Source of the DNA: Sulfolobus sp. A20
GTDB lineage: Archaea > Thermoproteota > Thermoprotei_A > Sulfolobales > Sulfolobaceae
Direction of reading: 5' to 3'
Assembly (NCBI RefSeq): GCF_001719125.1
Contig: NZ_CP017006.1
Span: forward strand, 2,122,384 to 2,186,383
DNA length: 64,000 nt
The position numbers were made by a program, and so were the translations under genes. The notes beneath the pieces are model-generated. The model was not told where the DNA came from. It worked only from the letters and a program-made list of their open reading frames with translations, and did not search any database. Every line of letters begins with the position of its first letter. The first letter of the stretch is position 1. Positions 30,976 through 39,524 of this stretch are shown one piece after another.

Positions 30976-31188
30976 CGACTTCCTTCCGACCTAAAAGGCA
31001 AGGCTTTCCCTACTTTGTAAAAATTAAGGAGGAGGTGAATTAAGTGTTTATGACTTTTACACGTATATACCTTAATACCTCCACTCCTAGTATTGAGAAA
31101 CTCATCGCTTAAATTGTAGAAGTCTTAAGATATAACCTAGTAATGAAGGAAGGATAGACCTTGCTTTTTAAGGTAGGGAGGAGATCAG
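30976..31188. repeat. two hairpin units in opposite orientation, 210 bp
   Basis: At 30976-31022 a minus-strand TTTACAAAGT-led unit ends in GGAAGGAAGTCGG. At 31146-31188 a plus-strand unit reads GATAGACCTTGCTTTTTAAG, then GTAGGGAGGAGATCAG. Opposite orientation means these are two insertions or an inverted segment rather than the ends of one element. This lies in the gene-free stretch 30857-31316, otherwise AT-rich and without a gene. Confidence 0.6.
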
Positions 31189-31316
31189 AAAAATAAGGCT
31201 AAGAATGTTAGTTGGTAAGGGAACAACTTTGAACGTGACGTGGAATTTTATATTATAATCTGGTTATTACGTGAATTCAATAATATTTTAATTTTTAGAA
31301 TCCCTAATGTATACGT

Positions 31317-32063
31317 ATGTGCAGGATGTTCTCATATTACGGACGATCATCTAGAAAAGTAAGGGAATTATTAGACTGCTTAGTTAAGTCAGCAAAAGAA
31401 GATAAGCTGTATAATAATACTAGTCATGGTGACGGCTGGGGATTTGTACTCTTGACGAAGGATAAAATATTTCATTATAGGAGTTTAAATCCTATATTTG
31501 AAGAGATTAGCGATGTTGAAAGTGACTTTCCAATAAAAATTAGCGATGAAGAAATGATGATCATTGCTCATGCTAGGCAAGCTTCTGATAAATCCTTAGT
31601 CAGTTCTTATTACTCACATCCTTACTTAGAGTCTAATTCCTCATCTATTTTCTTCTTAGCCCATAATGGCTCTGTTAATAAGGAAGGGATAGCAAATGAA
31701 TTGGGAATTTCTGCTGAGAACATGGTGGATAGTGAGTTAATACTAAAGTATATAGAAATGAAAGGCGTTGATAGTATAAATGATTTGAAGAAGTTTACCA
31801 AATCATCTCTCAATTTACTATTATTGGAGATTAGAAGAAAAGAAAGGCAAGCCATACTTTACTATCTAAATTATTATGATAAAGGTTACGTTGAAAAAAG
31901 GGGTATTAATAAAGAATATTATAAACTGTATGTTAATGAAGACGATGACGGTATTTCTGTTTATTCATCTACCCTAGCCTATTATTGTAAGTTTAATAAG
32001 CAAAAGCCATGTGAAGAAGGAGAGCTAATTAAAATAGGAGGTATGAGTTTAAAAAGTATTTAG
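31317..32063 (+). CDS. class-II glutamine amidotransferase domain protein
   Basis: The product has 248 residues. The nucleophile is Cys2 (MCRMFSYYG), exposed after Met removal. SHGDGWGFVLL, AHARQAS and FLAHNGSVNKEGIAN are the Ntn-hydrolase glutaminase motifs, as in the YafJ/EgtC type rather than GlmS or PurF, because no synthase domain follows. It would hydrolyse glutamine or a gamma-glutamyl substrate. The downstream gene is on the opposite strand with 1 bp between the stops. No partner synthase is visible, so the acceptor is unknown. Confidence 0.85.
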   Translation: MCRMFSYYGRSSRKVRELLDCLVKSAKEDKLYNNTSHGDGWGFVLLTKDKIFHYRSLNPIFEEISDVESDFPIKISDEEMMIIAHARQASDKSLVSSYYSHPYLESNSSSIFFLAHNGSVNKEGIANELGISAENMVDSELILKYIEMKGVDSINDLKKFTKSSLNLLLLEIRRKERQAILYYLNYYDKGYVEKRGINKEYYKLYVNEDDDGISVYSSTLAYYCKFNKQKPCEEGELIKIGGMSLKSI

Positions 32064-32064
32064 A

Positions 32065-33507
32065 TTACTTCTTCCTCTGGTCTACAAACACTTGAAGCTT
32101 ATAACCAGTCCATAATGTCTGCCCGGGCTTTACCCATTCTATTTCAACGTCATCTGGGCTTACGCCAATTCTACTCCCCAGTATTTCCCTAGCCTCCATA
32201 TCGTATTTACCATCTACTTCATTCCTTCTGGTCTCTATCCTAATTTTCAATTTATCCATTTGATTATCATATACAATTATGTTAAACATTCCAGTAGTAT
32301 CTGGAATTTCGTTTACAGCATCTTCAACATAAATTGGTAATAATAACTTACCTTTTACAGTAAACATCCACTCAACCCTACCCGGTATTGGTTCAGCAAA
32401 TCTCATGTGAGTAATTCCATACTTGGGGTCTGGATCAGTTATGAACTCGTTCTTTACGTAATCACCTAAACTATAACGTATTAATGGCATTGTGAAGTGG
32501 TTGAGTAAGGTAGCTATTAACTCACCCCTCTCACCTTCAGAAGCTGGTTCACCAGTTTTAGGATCTACTATATCAAATATTTCCATATCCTCCCATATAA
32601 CTAATTGTCCCTCTAACCCTGGAACTTCAATAGCCATATGCCCATCAGTAGTTCCCCAAACGCTTATAGCCAATTGAGCATTGGGATGCACTTTAAACAA
32701 TTTCTTCTTAGTGTTTTCAGCAGCAGCTCCTCCATGTAGGAGTAATACCTTAAATGGAGTTTCCCATCCTTCTAGTTTAGCTTCTTCTCCTATTAACCTA
32801 TGTAACCATGGTGTAGTGGCAAATACGTCAACTTTCCATAGTTTTAGTACGAGATTATGTCTATTCTTCCAACTGAAGTAAGTTTCTCCACCCCCAGCTA
32901 TTGCTGTAGCTCCACATCTATTTGTAGCAGTTTCAACTACTGGAGGACCCCAGCTATAGAATCCGCTCATATTCAAATAATTTGCGTAAACCCTAGTTGG
33001 TTTAACTTCAGCGAAAGTCCATAAGTATCTAGCCTGACCCTCTTGAAAATAGTCTAACTCCAATCTACCCCAGCCTTGAAACGTTGGTATACCGGTTGAA
33101 CCTGAAGTAGCTCCGACAAAACCTATATACTTCGATAATATTGGATGGAAAATAGTTCCAAAAGGAGGATTTTGCTGAAGGTCTTTTCTGATCTCCTCTT
33201 TTCTAAGTATAGGTATTTTTACAACATCCCTCCAGTCTTTAATGACCTCTGGCTCAAATCCTTTTGATTTCCAGTATCTTCTATAGAATTCTATATTATC
33301 CCAAGCCCATTTAACTATCAATTTTAGTCTGAAGGTCTTCAGTTTATCTAGCTCTTCTCTTTTCATAGTCATAACTCTCTTGTTCCACAAGATCTCTGAG
33401 GGATTTGGGGGATAATCAGTTCTAATGAAACCTTGATCTCTCAATTGGGAGTGAATCGCTCTATACTCTTCTAACGACATTAAGATATTTTTGTTTAGGG
33501 GGTTCAA
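32065..33507 (-). CDS. phenylacetate-CoA ligase-like AMP-forming enzyme
   Basis: The product has 480 residues. [16 protein letters not shown] is the adenylate-binding P-loop-like motif; [20 protein letters not shown] and [15 protein letters not shown] are typical of PaaK-type ligases, which lack the larger C-terminal lid of acetyl-CoA synthetases. It probably activates an aromatic or related carboxylic acid with ATP and CoA. Alone, without a phenylacetate degradation cluster, the substrate is open. It is monocistronic and divergent from the secreted-protein cluster that follows. Confidence 0.85.
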   Translation of the reverse strand: MNPLNKNILMSLEEYRAIHSQLRDQGFIRTDYPPNPSEILWNKRVMTMKREELDKLKTFRLKLIVKWAWDNIEFYRRYWKSKGFEPEVIKDWRDVVKIPILRKEEIRKDLQQNPPFGTIFHPILSKYIGFVGATSGSTGIPTFQGWGRLELDYFQEGQARYLWTFAEVKPTRVYANYLNMSGFYSWGPPVVETATNRCGATAIAGGGETYFSWKNRHNLVLKLWKVDVFATTPWLHRLIGEEAKLEGWETPFKVLLLHGGAAAENTKKKLFKVHPNAQLAISVWGTTDGHMAIEVPGLEGQLVIWEDMEIFDIVDPKTGEPASEGERGELIATLLNHFTMPLIRYSLGDYVKNEFITDPDPKYGITHMRFAEPIPGRVEWMFTVKGKLLLPIYVEDAVNEIPDTTGMFNIIVYDNQMDKLKIRIETRRNEVDGKYDMEAREILGSRIGVSPDDVEIEWVKPGQTLWTGYKLQVFVDQRKK

Positions 33508-33644
33508 AAAGTTTATGCTTTTTATGAATTACCAATAACGAATATGCAGTAATAAAATATATTTGTTACAAAATATTCATTGTACTACGCAATTTCTCTT
33601 CCTCGCCACATTAAAAATAAATATTTTATAGTCAAAATCAATGT

Positions 33645-34307
33645 GTGCGATTACTCCCATTTGCTCTATTAACGTTAATAATATTTACAATCGTATCAAG
33701 TTCTGACGTTATATACTTTTATCCTACTGAAATGCATGTATCTGATGTAGATGTTATAAATATCTATTCGTCTAACTATACAATTTTTATTATCTATATA
33801 ACTCAAAGAATTTCAATACGCTTTATAAATGTTGAGTCCTATATCTCTCCCTCATACAATTTGTCTATACATTTGACTACTTTCAATCTGAATGGTTGTG
33901 ACGTAAATACTGATAATATAAGCTTTAACGTCCCATATAGTTCTAAGCTTTACCTTATTCCAATTAAATATACCATATCAAATACAATAAAGCAAATCTC
34001 ATTAATTTTTAATAACATTCAATTTAATCTGGTCAATAATGGAAACCCCCAGAATGAAACTTTCCAGTTAGCAATTACTAGAAACTACTATAATTTGAAT
34101 GTAAGCTATTTAACCTCTAATAAGGACTATTATGCCAGTATCCTTCTAATGGCTGTTATAAATATAAAAGGAGTAAATTACGTTTATTTCTGGAATATTA
34201 CAATCAATTCAATCACAATGGCTCATCCACATTATGAAAGCGTGACAGAATATCAACTGGATTTGAACGAAATAATTAACATTCTAAATACTTTGCAAGC
34301 TGGGTAA
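33645..34307 (+). CDS. secreted beta-rich protein starting SDVIYFYP after a signal peptide
   Basis: The product has 220 residues. A signal peptide (RLLPFALLTLIIFTIVSSS) is followed by DVIYFYPTEMHVSDVDVINI. The protein at 37063 has the same arrangement: a signal peptide then DVIYYYQGQINVYATSSPI. The two are probably distant paralogs. Many Asn-x-Ser/Thr sites suggest surface glycosylation, as usual for Sulfolobales exoproteins. The GTG start at 33645 is uncertain. Its 3' end overlaps the convergent MinD-like gene by 24 bp. Confidence 0.6.
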   Translation: MRLLPFALLTLIIFTIVSSSDVIYFYPTEMHVSDVDVINIYSSNYTIFIIYITQRISIRFINVESYISPSYNLSIHLTTFNLNGCDVNTDNISFNVPYSSKLYLIPIKYTISNTIKQISLIFNNIQFNLVNNGNPQNETFQLAITRNYYNLNVSYLTSNKDYYASILLMAVINIKGVNYVYFWNITINSITMAHPHYESVTEYQLDLNEIINILNTLQAG

Positions 34308-34916
34308 CGGAGTAAGTACTCCCCCATTAAGTTTATCCTTCTCTATCGCCTCAGCTATCTTTTCTAGCATATCCACCTTATAATCGTTAATTTCTCTAAA
34401 TTTACTCATGAAGATCTTTGGAATGAAGGGAATTACGACTTTTAGGTCAAAGTTTAGCTTACTAATTTTTGAAGTTATACTTTCTATGTCCTCTGGATAA
34501 GGAGGAACCATGTTTACTACTAATATTCTCTTCTTAGATTCCCCTCTTCCAGCTACCATTAATAAACTATCTAATGAACTTACATCGCTAACGTATATAG
34601 TTATGTCAGTCTTTAAAATCTCGTTACAACCCTTCTCTGGATAAATTGGGCAATCAACTACTATGTAACTATAATCGTTGTTTCCCTCGAAAGCATCAAT
34701 ATAAGAGGAGTTATATAAATCGATAGATGTTACTTTTAAGTTCTGCTTATTCTTAAGAAACTTTTCATATAACTTTACTAAGTAACTAGAATATTTTAGG
34801 AAGTCTGAGTCAACTAACATTACCTTATATTTATTGCTAAAGAAAATTGATAAATATGTCGAGATAGTAGACTTGCCTACTCCACCTTTAATACCGGTAA
34901 CAGAAATTGTTGTCAT
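34284..34916 (-). CDS. MinD/ParA-like ATPase in a surface-protein cluster
   Basis: The product has 210 residues. TGIKGGVGKSTISTYLSIFF is the deviant Walker A region, VMLVDSDF the A' motif and YIVVDCPI the Walker B-like strand. It is shorter than typical MinD (about 260) and lacks an obvious C-terminal membrane-targeting helix. It follows, with 2 bp between them, the polytopic membrane protein gene on the same strand, so the two are probably one functional unit. MinD-like ATPases often position or energise membrane machines; the actual role here is inference. Confidence 0.82.
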   Translation of the reverse strand: MTTISVTGIKGGVGKSTISTYLSIFFSNKYKVMLVDSDFLKYSSYLVKLYEKFLKNKQNLKVTSIDLYNSSYIDAFEGNNDYSYIVVDCPIYPEKGCNEILKTDITIYVSDVSSLDSLLMVAGRGESKKRILVVNMVPPYPEDIESITSKISKLNFDLKVVIPFIPKIFMSKFREINDYKVDMLEKIAEAIEKDKLNGGVLTPLPSLQSI

Positions 34917-34918
34917 CT

Positions 34919-35740
34919 TTATTCCCCATACATCATCCTTTCCTCATTCTTAACAATTTCTGCTTCCTCTATGCTTTTAGCTAAAGTTAACTTTATTCCA
35001 TCATCTATGTTTAAATACTTTATCTCTCCATCCTTGTTGATATAAGCGACGTATTTCTTCCCAAACACGACTGTCTCCGTTGAAGGAAAGAAGACGTTAA
35101 GTCTTTCATCATTGCCAATCATCACTTTACCCACTTGTAGGACTCTATCATTAGTTAAAGCATATTTAACACCAAACCTATCAAAATAATTCGTCAAGGC
35201 ATTAATTACACCTTTTTCATAAACGTCGTTCACTATTCTCTCTAATAAGGTCAGCCTACCAACTGGTAACCATGATGCTCTGGTTATTGAGTTTAATATA
35301 GAAATTATTATCGATACTATCATTAAGTAAAAGGGAAAGGTGAAAGATTCTTCAGAAGGGAAGAATATGTAAAAAGCACCGTTTGGAGTTGGTAGGACAG
35401 AATAACCGTGAAATGATAAATATCTCTGTTGAAATATCAAAGAGTTTATAATCATCGCTAAGCCTAAAAGTGAGGCAAGAGTTGAGGAATAAAGAGAGTA
35501 CTTACTAGATCTCCATACTAGAGGAATTATGAAAGATGTAATAAGAAATACTAAGGCTGATAAGGTTAATGGAGATATTAATGTAAACGACCTATTAAAG
35601 AAAAATATTTCAAAACCCAGAGGCGTAAGATACTGTGAGTAATTTATACTTTTTAAATACCAAATGGGAAAGAATACCCAACTCAATAACCCTATAACAA
35701 TGATAATAGAATAGATAATCACTTCAGCCCTTGCCTTCAT
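34919..35740 (-). CDS. polytopic membrane protein with a soluble C-terminal domain
   Basis: The product has 273 residues. Hydrophobic helices lie at about 8-27, 50-72, 82-104 and 133-151 (with a weaker one possible), and the segment from 155 to the end is soluble, starting LPVGRLTLLERIVNDVYEKG. I do not recognise the family. It is directly upstream of the MinD-like gene, with 2 bp between them, and its soluble domain may face the cytoplasm and contact that ATPase. It could be the membrane base of a surface assembly. Confidence 0.65.
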   Translation of the reverse strand: MKARAEVIIYSIIIVIGLLSWVFFPIWYLKSINYSQYLTPLGFEIFFFNRSFTLISPLTLSALVFLITSFIIPLVWRSSKYSLYSSTLASLLGLAMIINSLIFQQRYLSFHGYSVLPTPNGAFYIFFPSEESFTFPFYLMIVSIIISILNSITRASWLPVGRLTLLERIVNDVYEKGVINALTNYFDRFGVKYALTNDRVLQVGKVMIGNDERLNVFFPSTETVVFGKKYVAYINKDGEIKYLNIDDGIKLTLAKSIEEAEIVKNEERMMYGE

Positions 35741-35904
35741 TTGCCTATATTTAATTTGCCTATTTTTTTAAAATTTTTCTTCTAATAGTGTTATTTAGAC
35801 TCGTCAATGCACTTTGTATCACTCATGACGTGTATAACTAAACTTTCGCTAATGTCATCCTCTTATAAAATTATACTAATTATTAAATTATTGAAATCTT
35901 CAAC

Positions 35905-36666
35905 TCAAGAGAATAACTCTATCTTATAAAGCTGGAAACTAGCGTTTTGAGGCTGCGAGAAGTACTCTTGAATGTTTAATACTCCACTAATATAATATGC
36001 GTAACCTGGCTGTATTTGTTTTTCATATACTACACCGCCTTCTTTCATGAGGTTTACGGTTAAGTTAATGCAATGCGTTCCTACGGGTAGACTCAAGTTA
36101 AGATCAACTAAATTTATACCAGCTACTGTCTCAGATAGATTAGCGTTTGTGATACTTAGGCTACGTATGCATAATAGTGTTATGTTAACTGGGTTGAAGA
36201 TATAAAGTGTGATATTAGCAGTAGAGTTGTTGTATACGAATTTAACTACTTTTATGTCGAAATAAATTTGAATAGGTACCGTTGAGGAAAAGGTTATGTA
36301 AATAGTGTTTCCCTTCATTATACCTTTTAAAACACCCTCGATTGAAACAAGCGAGAATGAAGATAAAGAATAAGTTATTGGAAAAGATACGTTAAAAGTA
36401 TCGTTATATGTAGGTGTAACGTTAGTGTATTGGCCAGTGTTAACAATTTTTACATACCCACCAGTTATATTTATCGGATAGGTCTCGTTTTGAATTTTAA
36501 TTGTTACGTATAATTTACCATCGCTAGTGTAAGCTCCTAAGATATTAGCATAAGGCGGATAAAAAGTTCCATATTTAACTGTAAATCTCTTCGCATAAAA
36601 CGTTGAAAATAAGGCTAATATTAACATGATTACAATTAGGATTACGAAGACCTTGGTATTATCCAT
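35905..36666 (-). CDS. membrane-anchored beta-rich surface protein
   Basis: The product has 253 residues. A single N-terminal helix (NTKVFVILIVIMLILALFST) anchors a long extracellular, beta-strand-rich part (YGTFYPPYANILGAYTSDGK, NITGGYVKIVNTGQY) with many N-glycosylation sequons. No class III pilin cleavage site is evident. It is on the same strand as the membrane protein and MinD-like ATPase, 164 bp upstream of them, and may be the first gene of their operon. No family recognised. Confidence 0.62.
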   Translation of the reverse strand: MDNTKVFVILIVIMLILALFSTFYAKRFTVKYGTFYPPYANILGAYTSDGKLYVTIKIQNETYPINITGGYVKIVNTGQYTNVTPTYNDTFNVSFPITYSLSSFSLVSIEGVLKGIMKGNTIYITFSSTVPIQIYFDIKVVKFVYNNSTANITLYIFNPVNITLLCIRSLSITNANLSETVAGINLVDLNLSLPVGTHCINLTVNLMKEGGVVYEKQIQPGYAYYISGVLNIQEYFSQPQNASFQLYKIELFS

Positions 36667-37062
36667 TATTCAAAACTAAATTAGATTCTTATTTAAGCTT
36701 AATTCTTTATCTCTATGTACAGACAACTTAGTTTCACATAAATCAACATTGTTTGTGTAGCTTTCATTCTCATAGAAGTATATATGTAAAGATTGAGCAA
36801 ATATATGTCATTTCATTTAAGAATAATATGAGGTTATAGCTTATAGTTTTACTTTATTTTCCTTTAATAATCGTGAAGACTGAATATTAAATCCTATGAA
36901 ATAGTTAGATATTGTATTATGTTAATCTTCCTTTAATGATAGTTATAATGATAAATCAAGATTCATCGGAATTATATAAAACGATCTAGGTTAAGAATCA
37001 CGTTTTTTCATAGCTGTTTTTTCAAAAATCTTAAATATAGAAGAGAATTTTGGAGTATAACA
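36667..37062. promoter_or_regulatory. divergent intergenic region between two surface-protein genes
   Basis: This 396-bp stretch is AT-rich and holds no gene. It carries the divergent promoters of the membrane-anchored protein (minus) and the 201-aa secreted protein (plus). A TATA-like CTTAAATATAG at about 37030-37040 is about 28 bp before the plus-strand ATG at 37063, fitting a near-leaderless transcript. Confidence 0.45.
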
Positions 37063-37668
37063 ATGCTAAGCCCTAGATTTAAGAAGTATTTAATACCCCT
37101 TATTGTAATCTTAGCAATATTGCCAGTAGTCACAGCAGATGTAATATACTACTATCAAGGGCAAATCAATGTTTATGCAACTTCTTCGCCCATTACGATA
37201 GCTGTAGGGCCTAATGGAATGGTTAAGTTACCAAGTGGAAACGGTTACTATGTTAACGTGGTCTCAACTAAAGGTACTAATTCCTTCACTGCATATGTTA
37301 ATATAACTAATTCATCGTACGATTACTATTACCAGATAGTTTCCCTAACAGTGTCATCTACTGTAAACTTATACATAACTAATACGACGTATACTTATTA
37401 TTCCTCTAGCAACCCAATTAATAATGCGTACATAGTAATATACTCAACTTCAGGATCATACGTAAGTACTATTCAAATTATCAATAAGGGTAATGCTGTC
37501 ACGACTTCTACTCCAATTTCATTACCTTCCGGTAGTTACTATATATCCCTACTGATACAGCCTAACACACCATTACCTCCAGCTAGTTCAAGTGCAATAG
37601 CAACTATTACTGTCTACTTAGGAGCTAACGTAGCATCGTCGTCAGCTGTACCGTTGCCCCCTACATGA
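37063..37668 (+). CDS. secreted Ser/Thr/Tyr-rich beta-sandwich-like protein (possible filament subunit)
   Basis: The product has 201 residues. A signal peptide (KYLIPLIVILAILPVVTA) has a VTA-D signal-peptidase-I-like site, giving a mature start DVIYYYQGQINVYATSSPI. The mature chain is rich in Ser, Thr, Tyr and Asn with repeated strand-like segments, and ends in SSSAVPLPPT. It has no class III (type IV pilin) site. Size and secretion type resemble the reported thread-filament subunits of Sulfolobales, but I have not aligned them. It sits beside the MinD-like/membrane protein pair. Confidence 0.6.
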   Translation: MLSPRFKKYLIPLIVILAILPVVTADVIYYYQGQINVYATSSPITIAVGPNGMVKLPSGNGYYVNVVSTKGTNSFTAYVNITNSSYDYYYQIVSLTVSSTVNLYITNTTYTYYSSSNPINNAYIVIYSTSGSYVSTIQIINKGNAVTTSTPISLPSGSYYISLLIQPNTPLPPASSSAIATITVYLGANVASSSAVPLPPT

Positions 37669-37730
37669 ATAATCCTATACCACTTCCACCTCTATAAGGT
37701 AAAATTTTTAGTATTCCTTTTATACACGAA

Positions 37731-37761
37731 AAAGAATACCTCGCGGAGAGGAGTAGGTCAG
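37731..37761 (+). repeat. solo hairpin unit, shortened
   Basis: AAAGAATACCTCGCGGAGAG is followed by GAGTAGGTCAG. The stem is reduced but the CCTCGC arm and GGTCAG tail are recognisable. It lies between the secreted-protein gene and the carbonic anhydrase-like gene. Confidence 0.5.
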
Positions 37762-37829
37762 ACTTAGATTAATAATTAACTATTTTCTAATCAAAGTTTT
37801 TATACTATTGCAATATCATGTTTCACCTA

Positions 37830-38444
37830 ATGAGGCTAGTTATATCTTGCATGGATAGGAGGTTAAATCATTTTTTAAGGGAGAATTATTCTGACTCTAT
37901 AGTAGTGAGAAATGCTGGAGCAAACATGTTATCATTATCTAAAACTTTAGAAAAGTATAAGAACATGATAGATGAGGTAATAGTCTTACCTCACACTGAC
38001 TGTGGGGCGATGAAAGTAGTCTTTTCATCTATAAAAGAGGGAAAGAAGATTACATCTATAGTAGAGGACAAGTTAGTAAATCAATTTAGAGATAAGGCAT
38101 TTAATACCTTATCAGAATTAGAGAGATTAAATCTAGAAGTTCAAACAGAAAATGCTAAGAAAATTTTTGTAAATAAACCTATAAAATCCGAGATAATAGA
38201 CATTAATAAGATTAAAATTCCAGCTTCAAATCAGCCTTATTCGATTTACGTTACAACTCCAACAACACCATTAGACTTAAGCTCTAGCACTTACGTAGTC
38301 TCAGCTGAAACCAATGATATATGGGATAGTCTTGACATAGCCATCTACGTTATGAAGATAAATAATGTGATAGTAAAAGACGACAAAGTGGCTGAGAAGA
38401 TAAAATCAATATATCCATCAGTAAACGTTATTAAACCATCTTAA
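37830..38444 (+). CDS. beta-carbonic anhydrase-like protein
   Basis: I start at the ATG at 37830 (MRLVISCMDRR), because the TATA-like TTTTTATACT (37797-37806) lies about 28 bp before it; an ATG at 37818 adds four residues. The protein has 204 residues. The zinc motifs of beta-carbonic anhydrases are present and spaced normally: Cys7-x-Asp9-x-Arg11 and His55-x-x-Cys58 (PHTDCGAM). The middle and C-terminal part (after residue 70) does not resemble classical beta-CAs, so the activity is unproven. Its 3' end overlaps the DUF433 gene by 14 bp. Confidence 0.72.
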   Translation: MRLVISCMDRRLNHFLRENYSDSIVVRNAGANMLSLSKTLEKYKNMIDEVIVLPHTDCGAMKVVFSSIKEGKKITSIVEDKLVNQFRDKAFNTLSELERLNLEVQTENAKKIFVNKPIKSEIIDINKIKIPASNQPYSIYVTTPTTPLDLSSSTYVVSAETNDIWDSLDIAIYVMKINNVIVKDDKVAEKIKSIYPSVNVIKPS

Positions 38445-38973
38445 TCTTATTTAAGCTCTTAATTATTACACTTGTAGGATCAGGGTATTTAGATAGGGCT
38501 AAGTGAAAATCATCAATTCTTGACGCACTGAAAATTAGAGCTTCAATCACAGCTTCCTTAGGTATTTTTAACTCCTCAGATATTTCTCTTATTTCCTTGC
38601 CCTCAGAGATCATCTTAAGCACCTTAGTAACTTTCACATCTGTTCCTTGAACGTTTGGATTATATTTATCGCTATTCAAATCAAGGTATTTATAGTTGGA
38701 TGGTTCTAAATGTTGTTTTAATTTCTTGTTAATTCTCGGTTTTACTATTCCCATCTTTAAAATTTTTATACTGTCTATAGCGTATTTAGCACACTCTTGA
38801 ATTTGGCGAGAGTTTATCTGACCATGAAACGCTTCTATCACTTCTTTAAACGTCATATCCTTTGCTAGTTCACGAATTACGTCTTCTGGCTTAATTAAAG
38901 TTCCTGCAATCACTGGTCTTCCAAAATGTATATCTCTGTAAACTACTATGTCATAGTAGCCGGGTAACTCCAT
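38431..38973 (-). CDS. protein with two tandem DUF433-like modules
   Basis: The product has 180 residues. The first module, HFGRPVIAGTLIKPEDVIRE then LAKDMTFKEVIEAF, is a standard DUF433 (small winged-helix-like) domain. The second, VQGTDVKVTKVLKMISEGKE then IREISEELKIPKEAVIEAL, is a more divergent copy. Single DUF433 proteins are often antitoxin-like partners of PIN or DUF5615 toxins; no toxin gene is adjacent. A DNA-binding role is inferred. Confidence 0.7.
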   Translation of the reverse strand: MELPGYYDIVVYRDIHFGRPVIAGTLIKPEDVIRELAKDMTFKEVIEAFHGQINSRQIQECAKYAIDSIKILKMGIVKPRINKKLKQHLEPSNYKYLDLNSDKYNPNVQGTDVKVTKVLKMISEGKEIREISEELKIPKEAVIEALIFSASRIDDFHLALSKYPDPTSVIIKSLNKIKMV

Positions 38974-39169
38974 GATAAAAATTCCCTATTAGGACTATTA
39001 AAGATTTTTCTCTAAAAGTATTCTCTATTAGACAAGATATAAGAATTTAGAAAGTATTATACGTGTGTGGACAACAATTTCGTCCAACTCTGTAAAATTT
39101 TATTTATACAATGGATTTAGAGTATATTGTAAAGGAGTATTTTTCAGCCATCTCGTCATTGTGTTTCTT

Positions 39170-39306
39170 GTTGAGTTAGGTGAGTGTTAAGAAATCAAAC
39201 CCATTCATCTACTGGTCCCAATAAATGAGTTGCCTCACCCAAAATACATTTCCATAATAAAGAAAACTCAATTTATTTCAAAACAACCGAATTGTTGCCT
39301 ACACTA
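39170..39306 (-). repeat. ~135-bp interspersed repeat, copy 2
   Basis: This is the partner of 24500-24635, with shared blocks such as CCCAAAATAC and AATTGTTGCCTACAC. Its end runs directly into a minus-strand hairpin unit (39307-39340), suggesting it is the interior of a long-form element whose left end is that unit. It lies in the gene-free stretch 38974-39524, which otherwise holds only the two hairpin units below. Confidence 0.55.
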
Positions 39307-39340
39307 CTTAAAAGGCGAGGTTTGTCATTCTTTTTATTAT
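39307..39340 (-). repeat. hairpin unit (left-end type)
   Basis: Minus strand: AATAAAAAGAATGACAAACC, then TCGCCTTTTAAG. It has the lead AAAAGAATGACAAACC seen in other copies, but the right arm and tail are replaced by the interspersed repeat, as expected for the left end of a longer element. Confidence 0.65.
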
Positions 39341-39376
39341 TTGGAAAATTGGAGGCTACTGTTAGTATAATTTCCT

Positions 39377-39430
39377 ACTGACCTTCTCTCTGCCATAAAA
39401 ATGTGAGGTTTGTCTTTTCTTTATCATCTC
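39377..39430 (-). repeat. solo hairpin unit of the dispersed family
   Basis: Minus strand: GATGATAAAGAAAAGACAAA, then CCTCACATTTTTATGGCAGA and GAGAAGGTCAGTA. Left edge TGATAAA, stem and GGTCAG tail are all present. It lies 80 bp from the unit at 39307, in the same orientation. Confidence 0.7.
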
Positions 39431-39524
39431 AAACTTGATGTACACCTTAATAATGTAAGTTATAATCTCTGATAAAAAAGGGCTTTTCTACTACTATTAT
39501 AAATGTTATGTTCTAAAATAAAAA

